Shown: piece by piece, positions 1-6,975 of the stretch | Numbering within the stretch: the stretch's first letter is position 1 | Layout of the letters: every line of letters begins with the position of its first letter | From: Ignavibacteria bacterium | GTDB lineage: Bacteria > Bacteroidota > Ignavibacteria > Ignavibacteriales > Ignavibacteriaceae | Reading direction: 5' to 3' | DNA length: 10,048 bases | NCBI GenBank assembly: GCA_030648225.1 | Contig: JAUSIA010000110.1 | Location: 1 to 10,048, forward strand | Program-made: the position numbers and the translations under genes | The notes under the pieces: model-generated | The model's input: only the letters and a program-made list of their open reading frames with translations | Databases searched by the model: none | Told to the model about the DNA's origin: nothing

Positions 1-1188
1 TGATGCTCCAAGAATTCTTTTGGTTTCTGCTTCATAAATTATCTTACCAAAAACTTTTTCACTTCCGGGCATTACGGTTACACGATTATATGCAGTATCA
101 GTTTCTGCTTTAAATTTGAATTTATTTTCTTTTGCCTCAGAAGAAGATAAACCAACGCTAATAAAAAATTTATCCCAAAGCTTTACTGAAATATTTTTTA
201 CCACAGGGTTAACCCGTTTATTTCTGCCAGCAGCATTTTCTCCGGCAATGTGCGCATAATCATGAGAAATTGTAGCAAGAGGAAGATAAAAAGGTTGTTT
301 GGTTACCTCATTCAAAATTTCGATACAATCTCCTGCTGCATATATATGTGGATCAGAAGTTTTAAGCGTAGCATCAACCCTGATGCCGCCATATTCACCT
401 ATCTCCAGTTTAGCATTTTTTGCCAGATCAGAATTTGGAAGAAAACCGATAGAAACTATAACCATGTCTGCTTCAATTATTCTTCCTTCAACATTTATGC
501 TTTCAACTTTATCATCAGTATAATTTGGTTTAAGATTTATTACACCGCCAAAAAATCTAATGTTATTTTTTGTCAGGATATCTTCAATCAGTAATTGAAT
601 TTCAGGTTCAGCAAAAGGTAAAGGATGATTTTCTTTTTCTATTACAGTAACAATAAATCCTTTCGAACTTAAAACATCAGCAGTTTCAAGTCCAATGTAA
701 CCTGAACCAATAACTGATATATTTCTTACCTCATTTGCATGGAGATATTCCTTTACTTTTAAAAGGTTCGCTATATTTTTAAGAGTAAATAAATTCTTTG
801 CTGGTAATGAGAATTGTTTTAATGATTTTGGCTTTGCACCGGTTGCTATAATCAGCTTATCATATTTATAGAAATGAGTTGTACCGTTATAAAGATCGAA
901 CACTTTAATTTCTTTTTCTTTCCTGTTAATCTCCTCAACTCTGTGTTTTATATAAACATCAACACCTTTTTTTTCTCTGAAAGATTTAGAATCAAAGAAA
1001 AGTAAATCCTTATAGCTTTTTATATCACCCGAAAGAACATATGGAATTTCACAAGTCCCGGTTGAGATATATTCATCAGCTTCAAACATTCTAACGTGAG
1101 CATCCGGATTAGTTCTTTTTGCTTTTGCAGCAGCAGCAGGTCCTGCAGCATTTCCACCAATTACGATTATTTCTCCTGGTTTAATCAT
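1..1188 (-). CDS. CoA-disulfide reductase-like FAD/NAD(P)H oxidoreductase (C-terminus outside window)
   Basis: This is a cytoplasmic two-dinucleotide-binding-domain flavoprotein of the CoA-disulfide reductase / NADH oxidase / NADH peroxidase group. It reads from ATG at 1188 through 396 uninterrupted codons to base 1, so roughly the last 50-150 residues are missing. Visible: FAD-binding GGNAAG near residues 11-16; STGTCEIPY (42-50), with Cys46 placed as the redox cysteine of this group; ATGAKP (115-120); the second nucleotide fold GSGYIGLE (161-168) followed by VIEKE, whose Glu184 suggests NADH preference; and AAGDC (284-288), the second FAD contact. Residues from about 330 begin the dimerisation domain. 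The family reduces CoA disulfide, polysulfide, oxygen or peroxide through the single cysteine; which substrate applies cannot be read here. The start overlaps the der stop (ATGA), which suggests coupled translation. There is no clear ribosome binding site of its own. Confidence 0.85.
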   Translation of the reverse strand, partial: MIKPGEIIVIGGNAAGPAAAAKAKRTNPDAHVRMFEADEYISTGTCEIPYVLSGDIKSYKDLLFFDSKSFREKKGVDVYIKHRVEEINRKEKEIKVFDLYNGTTHFYKYDKLIIATGAKPKSLKQFSLPAKNLFTLKNIANLLKVKEYLHANEVRNISVIGSGYIGLETADVLSSKGFIVTVIEKENHPLPFAEPEIQLLIEDILTKNNIRFFGGVINLKPNYTDDKVESINVEGRIIEADMVIVSIGFLPNSDLAKNAKLEIGEYGGIRVDATLKTSDPHIYAAGDCIEILNEVTKQPFYLPLATISHDYAHIAGENAAGRNKRVNPVVKNISVKLWDKFFISVGLSSSEAKENKFKFKAETDTAYNRVTVMPGSEKVFGKIIYEAETKRILGAS

Positions 1189-2495
1189 TTGATTTTGAAA
1201 ACCATAGTAAAAGATACTCCTTCAAAACCAAAGTGTTTCCTTATATTCTTCTCAAGAAATCTTTTATAGTTATCCGGAATATTTTTAGGATGACTTGCAG
1301 AGAAAATGAAAACCGGGTAATGCTCGCCGCCCTGAGTTATATATTTTATCTTTACTTCTTTTCCTGTACCTGTTGAGGGTGGGGGATTTCTTTCAATTTC
1401 AGGGAGAAGAATATTATTCAGTGTGCTTGTAGGAATTTTCTTTTTTCTCTCATCACTAACTTTAATGCTTAAATCAATCAGCTTATATATTCTCTGTTTG
1501 GTTAAAGCTGAAATAAAAATAACCGGTGCATAATCAATTGAACCCATTTTCTCTTTTATTGCTCTCTCATACTGAACAGCAGTATTAGTTTCTTTTTCAA
1601 CAAGATCCCACTTATTTACTGCAAGTATTAAACCTTTTCTTCTTCTTACAGCTTCATCAACAATTTTCTGATCCTGTTTTTCAAGTCCTGTTTCGGCATC
1701 AATTAAAACTACTACAACGTCGCATTCTCCGATTGTTTTAAGGGCACGGATCGTAGAAAAGAATTCAATGCTCTCTTGAACTCTTGCCTTTTTCCGAAGT
1801 CCGGCAGTATCAATAAGAATAATTTCTTCTCCATAATATTTCAGGATTGAATCAACACTGTCTCTTGTTGTTCCGGGCATTTCTGTTACAATGCTTCTAT
1901 CATATCCTAACAAAGAATTTGTAAGAGATGATTTACCAACATTAGGTCTTCCTACAACTGCAATCTTTAATCTTGGGTCGGCTGTTTCTTCTTTTGCTGC
2001 TTGAAAGTCCGAAGTTATTACATCAAGAAAATCCCCTGTCTTCCTGCCAATAAGAGCAGATACATCATAAACTTCAGAAACACCAAGCTGATAAAATTCT
2101 GACACTGCAGCTTCAAAGGTTTCTGAATCAACTTTGTTTACGAGTAAATAAAAATGCCGTTTCGAAGTTCTCAATATATTGGCTATTTCAATATCAATGG
2201 GATTGATGCCTGTCCTTACATCAACTATAAAAATAATTGCATCTGCTTCAGCAATAGCAATCTCCACCTGCTCACGTATTGCTCTTTCAAAGAGATCCGT
2301 TGAATTTGGAACATAACCACCTGTATCAATAAGTTTAAACTCTTTCCCATTCCACTCTACTTCTCCATAGTTACGATCGCGGGTAACGCCGCTTATACCA
2401 TCAACAATTGCTTCTCTTTTTCCAACAAGGCGGTTAAACAATGTTGATTTACCTACATTTGGTCTGCCTACTATTACAACAACTGGTGTTTTCAT
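1185..2495 (-). CDS. der: Ribosome-associated double GTPase Der (EngA)
   Basis: Der is an essential bacterial GTPase with two tandem G domains; it binds the 50S subunit and is needed for its late assembly. The 436-residue product has the usual length for the shorter members of the family. Domain 1 has the P-loop GRPNVGKS at 10-17, DTGG at 57-60 and NKVD at 120-123. Domain 2 has GRPNVGKS at 182-189, the TT-RD switch I region near 209-212, DTAG at 229-232 and NKWD at 294-297. The C-terminal KH-like domain spans about 353-436, with the typical NPPPSTGTGKEVKIKY segment. All nucleotide-binding motifs look intact. The ATG at 2495 gives the canonical MKTPVVVIVGRPN start; only AT-rich sequence precedes it, without a clear Shine-Dalgarno. 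The TGA stop overlaps the start of the downstream flavoprotein gene by four bases. A 170-bp repeat-bearing gap separates it from the upstream envelope gene, so it may have its own promoter, but I cannot point to one. Confidence 0.97.
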   Translation of the reverse strand: MKTPVVVIVGRPNVGKSTLFNRLVGKREAIVDGISGVTRDRNYGEVEWNGKEFKLIDTGGYVPNSTDLFERAIREQVEIAIAEADAIIFIVDVRTGINPIDIEIANILRTSKRHFYLLVNKVDSETFEAAVSEFYQLGVSEVYDVSALIGRKTGDFLDVITSDFQAAKEETADPRLKIAVVGRPNVGKSSLTNSLLGYDRSIVTEMPGTTRDSVDSILKYYGEEIILIDTAGLRKKARVQESIEFFSTIRALKTIGECDVVVVLIDAETGLEKQDQKIVDEAVRRRKGLILAVNKWDLVEKETNTAVQYERAIKEKMGSIDYAPVIFISALTKQRIYKLIDLSIKVSDERKKKIPTSTLNNILLPEIERNPPPSTGTGKEVKIKYITQGGEHYPVFIFSASHPKNIPDNYKRFLEKNIRKHFGFEGVSFTMVFKIK

Positions 2496-2571
2496 AATGA
2501 AAAGATAAAAACTTAAGGTTTAGAAATGAAATTTAAGGAGTCACAAGACAGGTCACAGAAATAACTCATTC

Positions 2572-2603
2572 AATTGTCAAATTGTTTAATTGTCTAATTG
2601 CTC
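2572..2603 (+). repeat. Octamer array AATTGNNN, four units (left arm)
   Basis: Four head-to-tail 8-bp units share AATTG followed by a variable triplet: AATTGTCA, AATTGTTT, AATTGTCT, AATTGCTC. It lies between der and the DUF5683-like gene and is mirrored in inverted orientation at 2629-2660. Bases 2572-2587 (units 1-2) are a perfect 16-bp reverse complement of 2629-2644, so RNA or single-stranded DNA could fold here with a 41-base loop. The function is unknown. No long T tract follows, so a standard intrinsic terminator is not supported. Confidence 0.75.
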
Positions 2604-2628
2604 TTGAATAATTATAGCCCTATTTATA

Positions 2629-2660
2629 AAACAATTTGACAATTAAGCAATTAAACAATT
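2629..2660 (-). repeat. Octamer array AATTGNNN, four units (right arm, inverted)
   Basis: Read on the minus strand this is AATTGTTT, AATTGCTT, AATTGTCA, AATTGTTT: the same 8-bp unit as at 2572-2603, in opposite orientation. Units 3-4 pair perfectly with units 1-2 of the other array. It begins six bases after the TAA stop of the DUF5683-like gene, so it would form the 3' untranslated structure of that transcript. Confidence 0.75.
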
Positions 2661-2665
2661 CATCC

Positions 2666-3538
2666 TTAAAAATTAAAAGATACTTTTACAGTAGGAACTA
2701 ACTCCATCCTATCAGCAAAATAAACTTCCTCCATTCTCATTTTAACAGCAAGAGAATTATTATAATCTATTGTTGTCCACACAGCATCAAGAGCAGAAAG
2801 AAAATGATTAATATAAATTCCTATTACAGCTTTGGAGGCAACATTATAATAATCATTTGCTTTGCCCCGTTCACCTGCGTAATAAAGGAAATTCGGAGAA
2901 ATTGGCTCATTGGAAATTTGGTCTGTGGGAAAATCATTCCAACCGGGAGAGAATTGATGGTACTTTCCAATCATTTCATAATACTGCTGTTCTCCATGCA
3001 GATAAAGCTTATGTGAACCAGTTTCATTTTCATTAAGTAAGCTCCAGTTAACTCTTTCCCATGGAGGAAGTGACTGGTCATCACTCGTAATTATTCCGGG
3101 ATCATTACCACTTAACTTATGCTCAATTATCCATTCAGCATATTTTACAACACTCCAATGATGATCAGGATTTTTATAATCATCGGCATAGTTTTGAAAC
3201 TTTTCTGTCTGGTCATTCCCCTTATTATCATAAATAACTGCTGTAGTTATAACTGCGGCTTCAATTGCTAAAAAGATAGCAGCTCTCCAATAATTCTCAG
3301 AATAAATTTCTCCTGCACCTGGCACTACGAGTGAGAATAATCCTGCAAGGAAAGGAGATTTTTTGTTCTCGCTTTGAAATTTTATCTGAGGAAGAGATTC
3401 GAGATTACCATCTTCAAATAAGATTTTGGAATCAGTATACAAATTACCTGTAAGATTAATTTCAGATGACTGAGCTTTAACCGGAGGGATTAAGATTATG
3501 AGTATGAGCACGATTAAGAAGTTAAATTTGTAATTCAT
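2666..3538 (-). CDS. Exported DUF5683-like protein with PGAGEIY motif
   Basis: The function is unknown. The 290-residue product starts with a Sec signal peptide: a basic N-terminus (MNYK), a hydrophobic run at about 5-19, and likely cleavage after VKA (residue 22). There is no lipobox cysteine. A conserved-looking block, SPFLAGLFSLVVPGAGEIY (61-79), followed by a hydrophobic stretch at about 84-103, resembles the PG-GQ-Y motif of DUF5683-type envelope proteins of Bacteroidota and relatives. HHWSVVKYAEWI (126-137) and NHFLSALDAVW (244-254) are further family-like segments. The chain ends in TVKVSFNF, an alternating strand with terminal Phe, so an outer-membrane link is possible. The frame also opens with GTG at 3574, but that codon lies inside a palindromic repeat and would put 12 charged residues before the signal peptide. 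The ATG at 3538, with AAAGAG six bases upstream, is preferred. It sits 82 bp downstream of the metallopeptidase-barrel gene, probably on the same transcript. Confidence 0.7.
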   Translation of the reverse strand: MNYKFNFLIVLILIILIPPVKAQSSEINLTGNLYTDSKILFEDGNLESLPQIKFQSENKKSPFLAGLFSLVVPGAGEIYSENYWRAAIFLAIEAAVITTAVIYDNKGNDQTEKFQNYADDYKNPDHHWSVVKYAEWIIEHKLSGNDPGIITSDDQSLPPWERVNWSLLNENETGSHKLYLHGEQQYYEMIGKYHQFSPGWNDFPTDQISNEPISPNFLYYAGERGKANDYYNVASKAVIGIYINHFLSALDAVWTTIDYNNSLAVKMRMEEVYFADRMELVPTVKVSFNF

Positions 3539-3570
3539 ATTATACTCTTTAATAATTTTAATTTCTTTAT

Positions 3571-3591
3571 GCACAGATTACTAATCTGTGC
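3571..3591. repeat. 21-bp REP-like palindrome
   Basis: Ten-base arms GCACAGATTA and TAATCTGTGC flank a single central base. It fills part of the short spacer between the DUF5683-like gene and the upstream metallopeptidase-barrel gene. No T tract follows on the minus strand, so it does not look like an intrinsic terminator and read-through is expected. It looks like a dispersed extragenic palindrome, but only one copy is present in this window. Confidence 0.7.
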
Positions 3592-3620
3592 TACGAATTC
3601 ATTCCCGGGTTAGGGAGAGA

Positions 3621-6600
3621 CTAAATATCAAATCCAAATAAAATTCCTCCATAAAACTGCCATTCCTTTCCATAGGTAATTGATTCGTTATTAATTATTC
3701 TTTCAAACTTATCAAACCCATAGGCTGCATTTAAGAAAATACTTGTGGGGAAAAGATAATAAGAACTCATCTGGATTCTTAATTCTGCACCTGCGCCTTT
3801 TTTAAATGAATTTAGTTCTGGAATTTTTCCTGTCCAGGCATTTCCGAGATCTCCATAAACAGAAAAATAAATTTTATCAAGATAAAGATGTCCGGCCCGT
3901 GCATCAATATTTCTGAAGAGTGGTAACCTGTAAGTAAGATTAACCCATGCAATTTCATTTCCGCTTATTGCATAAAAAGGATACGACTTCATTCCAATCA
4001 AACCGCCAAGATAGAAATCAAAAAAATCAGGAACTGCCGGACCCAAAATTGAACCGCCCCTTAACTGTGCAGTTATTGTATGATTTGCCCAGAGAGGGAA
4101 ATGAAGTTTTGAATTCAACTCTAACCTGTGAAAATTAAAATCATTATAACTTGGTTTTAATAATCCATCTTCAACAACATACTCCCCTTCGGAGTTAAAT
4201 TTATTGAACTCATAATTATATGTTACTTCCACCTCAGCACCTACAGGATTTATCTCTGCATCAACATAAGGAAGCATAGCATCAAAAGTATATTTCAACT
4301 GAAAGTTCCTGCCGATTAAATATGTATCATCTGTTGTAGGATATAAACCAATATCATTAGGTAAAAAGAAACTTCCCAGAGCAGCAGAATACCGGCTGAA
4401 AATAAATCTGAATTCAAGATTTTGATTTCGGGAAAAGATTCTGTGTTTTGCCACAAAATCAACTTCAAAAAGATTATATGTAACATCTGTAGGAATTATA
4501 TAATCATATTGAGTAACTCCAGAGGTATCAATATATTCACCAAACCTTATATCAACATCAGCCTTTCTGCTTATATTATAAAGCTCAAGAGAAAGTTCTG
4601 GTTTTATTCCCAGATCAAAAAGTAAAGGAAGTTTATTCCTGTAATCAAAAATGAGGAAGAGGTCTCTTTCAAGTCTTGAATTAATTGAACCGCCGGCAAA
4701 CAAAGCATACCTGTTCAGCATGTCGCTTGAAGTAACAAGCAGCCCGGGTTTTAACTTCTCAAGAAATTTATTTGAAGTATTGTAATTATCATATCTGATA
4801 AAAGGAAAGAAAGTAAGCTTTGAAAAAACACCGCCATAAGATTTTTCTTCATAATCAGGAGTATCATAGTCGTTAAAGTTTTTTAACCTGTTTATATTCA
4901 AAGCCGCTACATCACCATTAGTTGAATAAACATCAAGAGGAGGATTATTCAGCCAGATATAGTCTTTCCCGGCAATTACTTTTTTCTGCTGCTCGGGAAT
5001 AACATGAAATATTTTATATCCTGCCGAAGTATAACCTGCATAAAGAATATCCCCGTTATGAGAAACAGAAGGCATAAATGCACTGCCAAGAACATTTGTA
5101 AGCTGGGTTGTTTGCCTGGTATTAAAATCGTACTTGTAAATATTAAAGATTCCTGTCTTATCTGATGCATAAATAAGATTTCCATTTTTATCAATTACAG
5201 GATTTCTTTCATCAGCATTTGTGGAGATTATTTCCCGGTAACCTGTTCCATCCTGATTAATTCTTACTATATCTCTTGTATGATGATATGAATAATCAAA
5301 AACTATGTAAGAATCATCATTTGAGAATTTAGGATTATAAACCTGCTCACCATTATTAAAAGACGTAAGTTGTTTAACTCCACCCACAACTAAATTACTA
5401 TCAATATTAACTAAACCAAGATTTGTTGTCCCATCTTTCTGGAAAAGAAAAACAATTTTCTTCCCATCATTTGAAACTGAAGGCTGGTTTGCACGAAGAT
5501 TATGTGTTAAGCGGGTTTCTTCTTCTTTATCAATATCATAAATATAAAGATCATGAACATTATACCAGCTTGGGTTATCATCACTTAGTTTCGCATATAT
5601 AATTTTATTTTCTCCAGGGACCCAATCAATAGTTGAACGTACATTCCCAACAAGCATCTTTTCTTCTTTAGTTCCAAAATCATAAAGATAAATTCCGGAT
5701 AAACCAAAATAATCCGCTGTTTTGTTTGAGATGTAAATAAACTTTGAACCATTTTCCGAGAATACCGGATAGAAATTTCCAAAGCCTTCTTTTACCAATG
5801 TATCCCCGGTAATAAGATTTGTTCTCAGTTCAGTTGTTCTATCTGCATAACTCTTAGTTACAAAGTCTTTCCATTCCTGATAAATTTCATTACCATCTTT
5901 TCCAAGAGCATCTTCAAAGGCAGCATCAATTGTAAAATTCCAGAAATTGCCGAGAGCTTTACTAATTTCGGCAAGCTTTTTTTCTCCATACTTCTGAGCA
6001 ATATATCTTGTAAGTGCAAAACCGGAATTATAAACAGATTCATTTCCAAGACTTGTTTTACCAAATACTCCCATCTGATTCCAGCTAAGCAAATTTCCAT
6101 CAAGAGCATAAGAGCGGAGAATCATATCCCTGTGAGTATCCCATTGATCATAATCGAATTCTTTTCTCATGTACTGAGCAGTTCCTTCTGCAAACCAGGC
6201 AGGAATATTTATAGTTGCAAGAGGATATGAAACTATAAAATTGGGAAACCCATAAAGAATATCAGGTCTTCTTTCATCTTCATAATTAAGAACCTGAAGA
6301 AAGACTGCAGGTAAACCTCTCGATGATTTCATAGAAGCCTGGATCTGAACCATATGAGTGAACTCGTGTGAGATTACATTACGGAGCCAGTTGCGAGTTC
6401 CGCGAAGATCAAAATCGAGAGCACTTGTCCATATTTCAATCTTGTTATCAAAAAAGTAAGTAGCACCATTTGAATAATCATCAATATCTTTTATTACATA
6501 GTGAACAACTTCCGGCTCATAACCATAAAGGGAACAAATCGGCTCCCAGACTTCATCAGCTATTTTGGCAACAACTTTTGCAGTTCTTTCAGCACCTTCA

Positions 6601-6728
6601 TGGTAATGAACTTCAACATATTCACCTTTAATTGTGTACCAGTCAAGCTCAGGATGAAATTCTGTGAATTGTGGAAATGAATAACCTGAAATCATAATCA
6701 GGAAAAAAAATATTTTGTAAAACTTCAT
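3621..6728 (-). CDS. Outer-membrane fusion: MA-like metallopeptidase, TolB/PD40 propeller, Omp85-like barrel
   Basis: A 1035-residue predicted outer-membrane protein; its physiological role is unknown. The signal peptide is residues 1-20 (basic start, FFFLIMISGYSF core, cleavage near Pro-Gln). Residues about 25-300 match the Peptidase_MA-like pattern: HEFTH at 121-125 supplies two zinc-binding His and the catalytic Glu, and PAWFAEGTAQY (176-186) supplies the third ligand Glu181. They are followed by the family-typical YNSGFALTRYIAQKYG segment (233-248). Residues about 317-577 hold six PD40/TolB-like repeats, e.g. PSVSNDGKKIVF (416-427), NPKFSNDDSYIVF (465-477) and MPSVSHNGDILYAG (552-565). 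Residues about 635-1035 are rich in alternating strands and contain an Omp85-like signature, YLGGLIGMKSY (906-916), and VYGDLGNAW (957-965); about 400 residues suits a 16-strand barrel. No POTRA domain is evident. Only one cysteine (65) is seen. ATG 6728 fits the signal peptide; no Shine-Dalgarno is visible. The domain calls are firm for the peptidase, good for the propeller and moderate for the barrel class. Confidence 0.85.
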   Translation of the reverse strand: MKFYKIFFFLIMISGYSFPQFTEFHPELDWYTIKGEYVEVHYHEGAERTAKVVAKIADEVWEPICSLYGYEPEVVHYVIKDIDDYSNGATYFFDNKIEIWTSALDFDLRGTRNWLRNVISHEFTHMVQIQASMKSSRGLPAVFLQVLNYEDERRPDILYGFPNFIVSYPLATINIPAWFAEGTAQYMRKEFDYDQWDTHRDMILRSYALDGNLLSWNQMGVFGKTSLGNESVYNSGFALTRYIAQKYGEKKLAEISKALGNFWNFTIDAAFEDALGKDGNEIYQEWKDFVTKSYADRTTELRTNLITGDTLVKEGFGNFYPVFSENGSKFIYISNKTADYFGLSGIYLYDFGTKEEKMLVGNVRSTIDWVPGENKIIYAKLSDDNPSWYNVHDLYIYDIDKEEETRLTHNLRANQPSVSNDGKKIVFLFQKDGTTNLGLVNIDSNLVVGGVKQLTSFNNGEQVYNPKFSNDDSYIVFDYSYHHTRDIVRINQDGTGYREIISTNADERNPVIDKNGNLIYASDKTGIFNIYKYDFNTRQTTQLTNVLGSAFMPSVSHNGDILYAGYTSAGYKIFHVIPEQQKKVIAGKDYIWLNNPPLDVYSTNGDVAALNINRLKNFNDYDTPDYEEKSYGGVFSKLTFFPFIRYDNYNTSNKFLEKLKPGLLVTSSDMLNRYALFAGGSINSRLERDLFLIFDYRNKLPLLFDLGIKPELSLELYNISRKADVDIRFGEYIDTSGVTQYDYIIPTDVTYNLFEVDFVAKHRIFSRNQNLEFRFIFSRYSAALGSFFLPNDIGLYPTTDDTYLIGRNFQLKYTFDAMLPYVDAEINPVGAEVEVTYNYEFNKFNSEGEYVVEDGLLKPSYNDFNFHRLELNSKLHFPLWANHTITAQLRGGSILGPAVPDFFDFYLGGLIGMKSYPFYAISGNEIAWVNLTYRLPLFRNIDARAGHLYLDKIYFSVYGDLGNAWTGKIPELNSFKKGAGAELRIQMSSYYLFPTSIFLNAAYGFDKFERIINNESITYGKEWQFYGGILFGFDI

Positions 6729-6847
6729 AAAAGAAATTAAAAGATGATTGGGTTTTAATCGTTATAAAAAATTTTGCCTAAGTTATCAGAGAGAAAGGGA
6801 ATGAATTAGTTTGCTCAAATTCATCGCCTAATTTTTATTAATTAATA

Positions 6848-6863
6848 AACCGTTGAAACGGTT
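6848..6863. repeat. Palindrome AACCGTT-GA-AACGGTT (copy 1)
   Basis: Seven-base perfect arms with a two-base loop. The same arms recur at 6935-6950 with loop TT. Both copies run into (T)ATAA on the right. It lies in the spacer between the M6-like gene and the metallopeptidase-barrel gene. Confidence 0.75.
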
Positions 6864-6888
6864 ATAAAAAAAGTAGGTTTTTTACCAG

Positions 6889-6908
6889 CCCACGACTTAA
6901 GTCGTGGG
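6889..6908. repeat. Perfect 20-bp palindrome CCCACGACTTAAGTCGTGGG
   Basis: A perfect ten-base inverted repeat with no loop, GC-rich against a very AT-rich spacer. It is centred almost exactly between the two AACCGTT palindromes, 25 and 26 bp away. It resembles the REP-type palindromes common in Bacteroidota-related genomes, which are often linked to REP-associated (Y1) transposases; that link is inference, as no transposase is present here. Confidence 0.8.
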
Positions 6909-6924
6909 TTAATAAGAATAAAAT

Positions 6925-6950
6925 AAAAAATGCGAACCGTTTTAACGGTT
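6925..6950 (-). terminator. Candidate intrinsic terminator of the M6-like gene, overlapping palindrome copy 2
   Basis: On the minus strand, 23-26 bases after the TAA stop of the M6-like gene, the palindrome AACCGTT-AA-AACGGTT (6950-6935) forms a 7-bp stem. It is followed by CGCA and six T (6930-6925), then A and three more T. This is a fair rho-independent terminator, although the stem is short and only partly GC. The same bases are the second copy of the AACCGTT palindrome, so it may be a repeat that doubles as a terminator. Confidence 0.45.
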
Positions 6951-6975
6951 TATAAGAGCAAGCAGCCAACCTGAA

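Noticed and set aside
250..594. Plus-strand open frames at 250-594 and 299-523
   Set aside because: They lie antisense to an uninterrupted flavoprotein frame with clear FAD and NAD motifs, and their translations have no recognisable domain.
2540..2557. Two GTCACA hexamers 12 bp apart upstream of der
   Set aside because: Only two short copies; could be an operator, but nothing else supports it.
2496..2665. CRISPR-like reading of the short repeats between der and the DUF5683-like gene
   Set aside because: Units are 8 bp, contiguous without spacers, and inverted; this is not a CRISPR array.
4976..6109. Short minus-strand frames at 4976-5194, 5585-5782 and 5858-6109
   Set aside because: Same strand but another frame inside the metallopeptidase-propeller-barrel gene, whose own frame carries the PD40 and peptidase motifs continuously.
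6729..6780. Search for a promoter before the metallopeptidase-barrel gene
   Set aside because: A TATAAC-like hexamer is present, but no convincing partner element (sigma-70 -35 or Bacteroidota TTTG-type box) was found at proper spacing.
6801..6824. Inverted repeat ATGAATT / AATTCAT with a 10-nt loop upstream of the barrel gene
   Set aside because: Seven-base AT-only-like arms in an AT-rich spacer are expected by chance; the position gives no promoter context.
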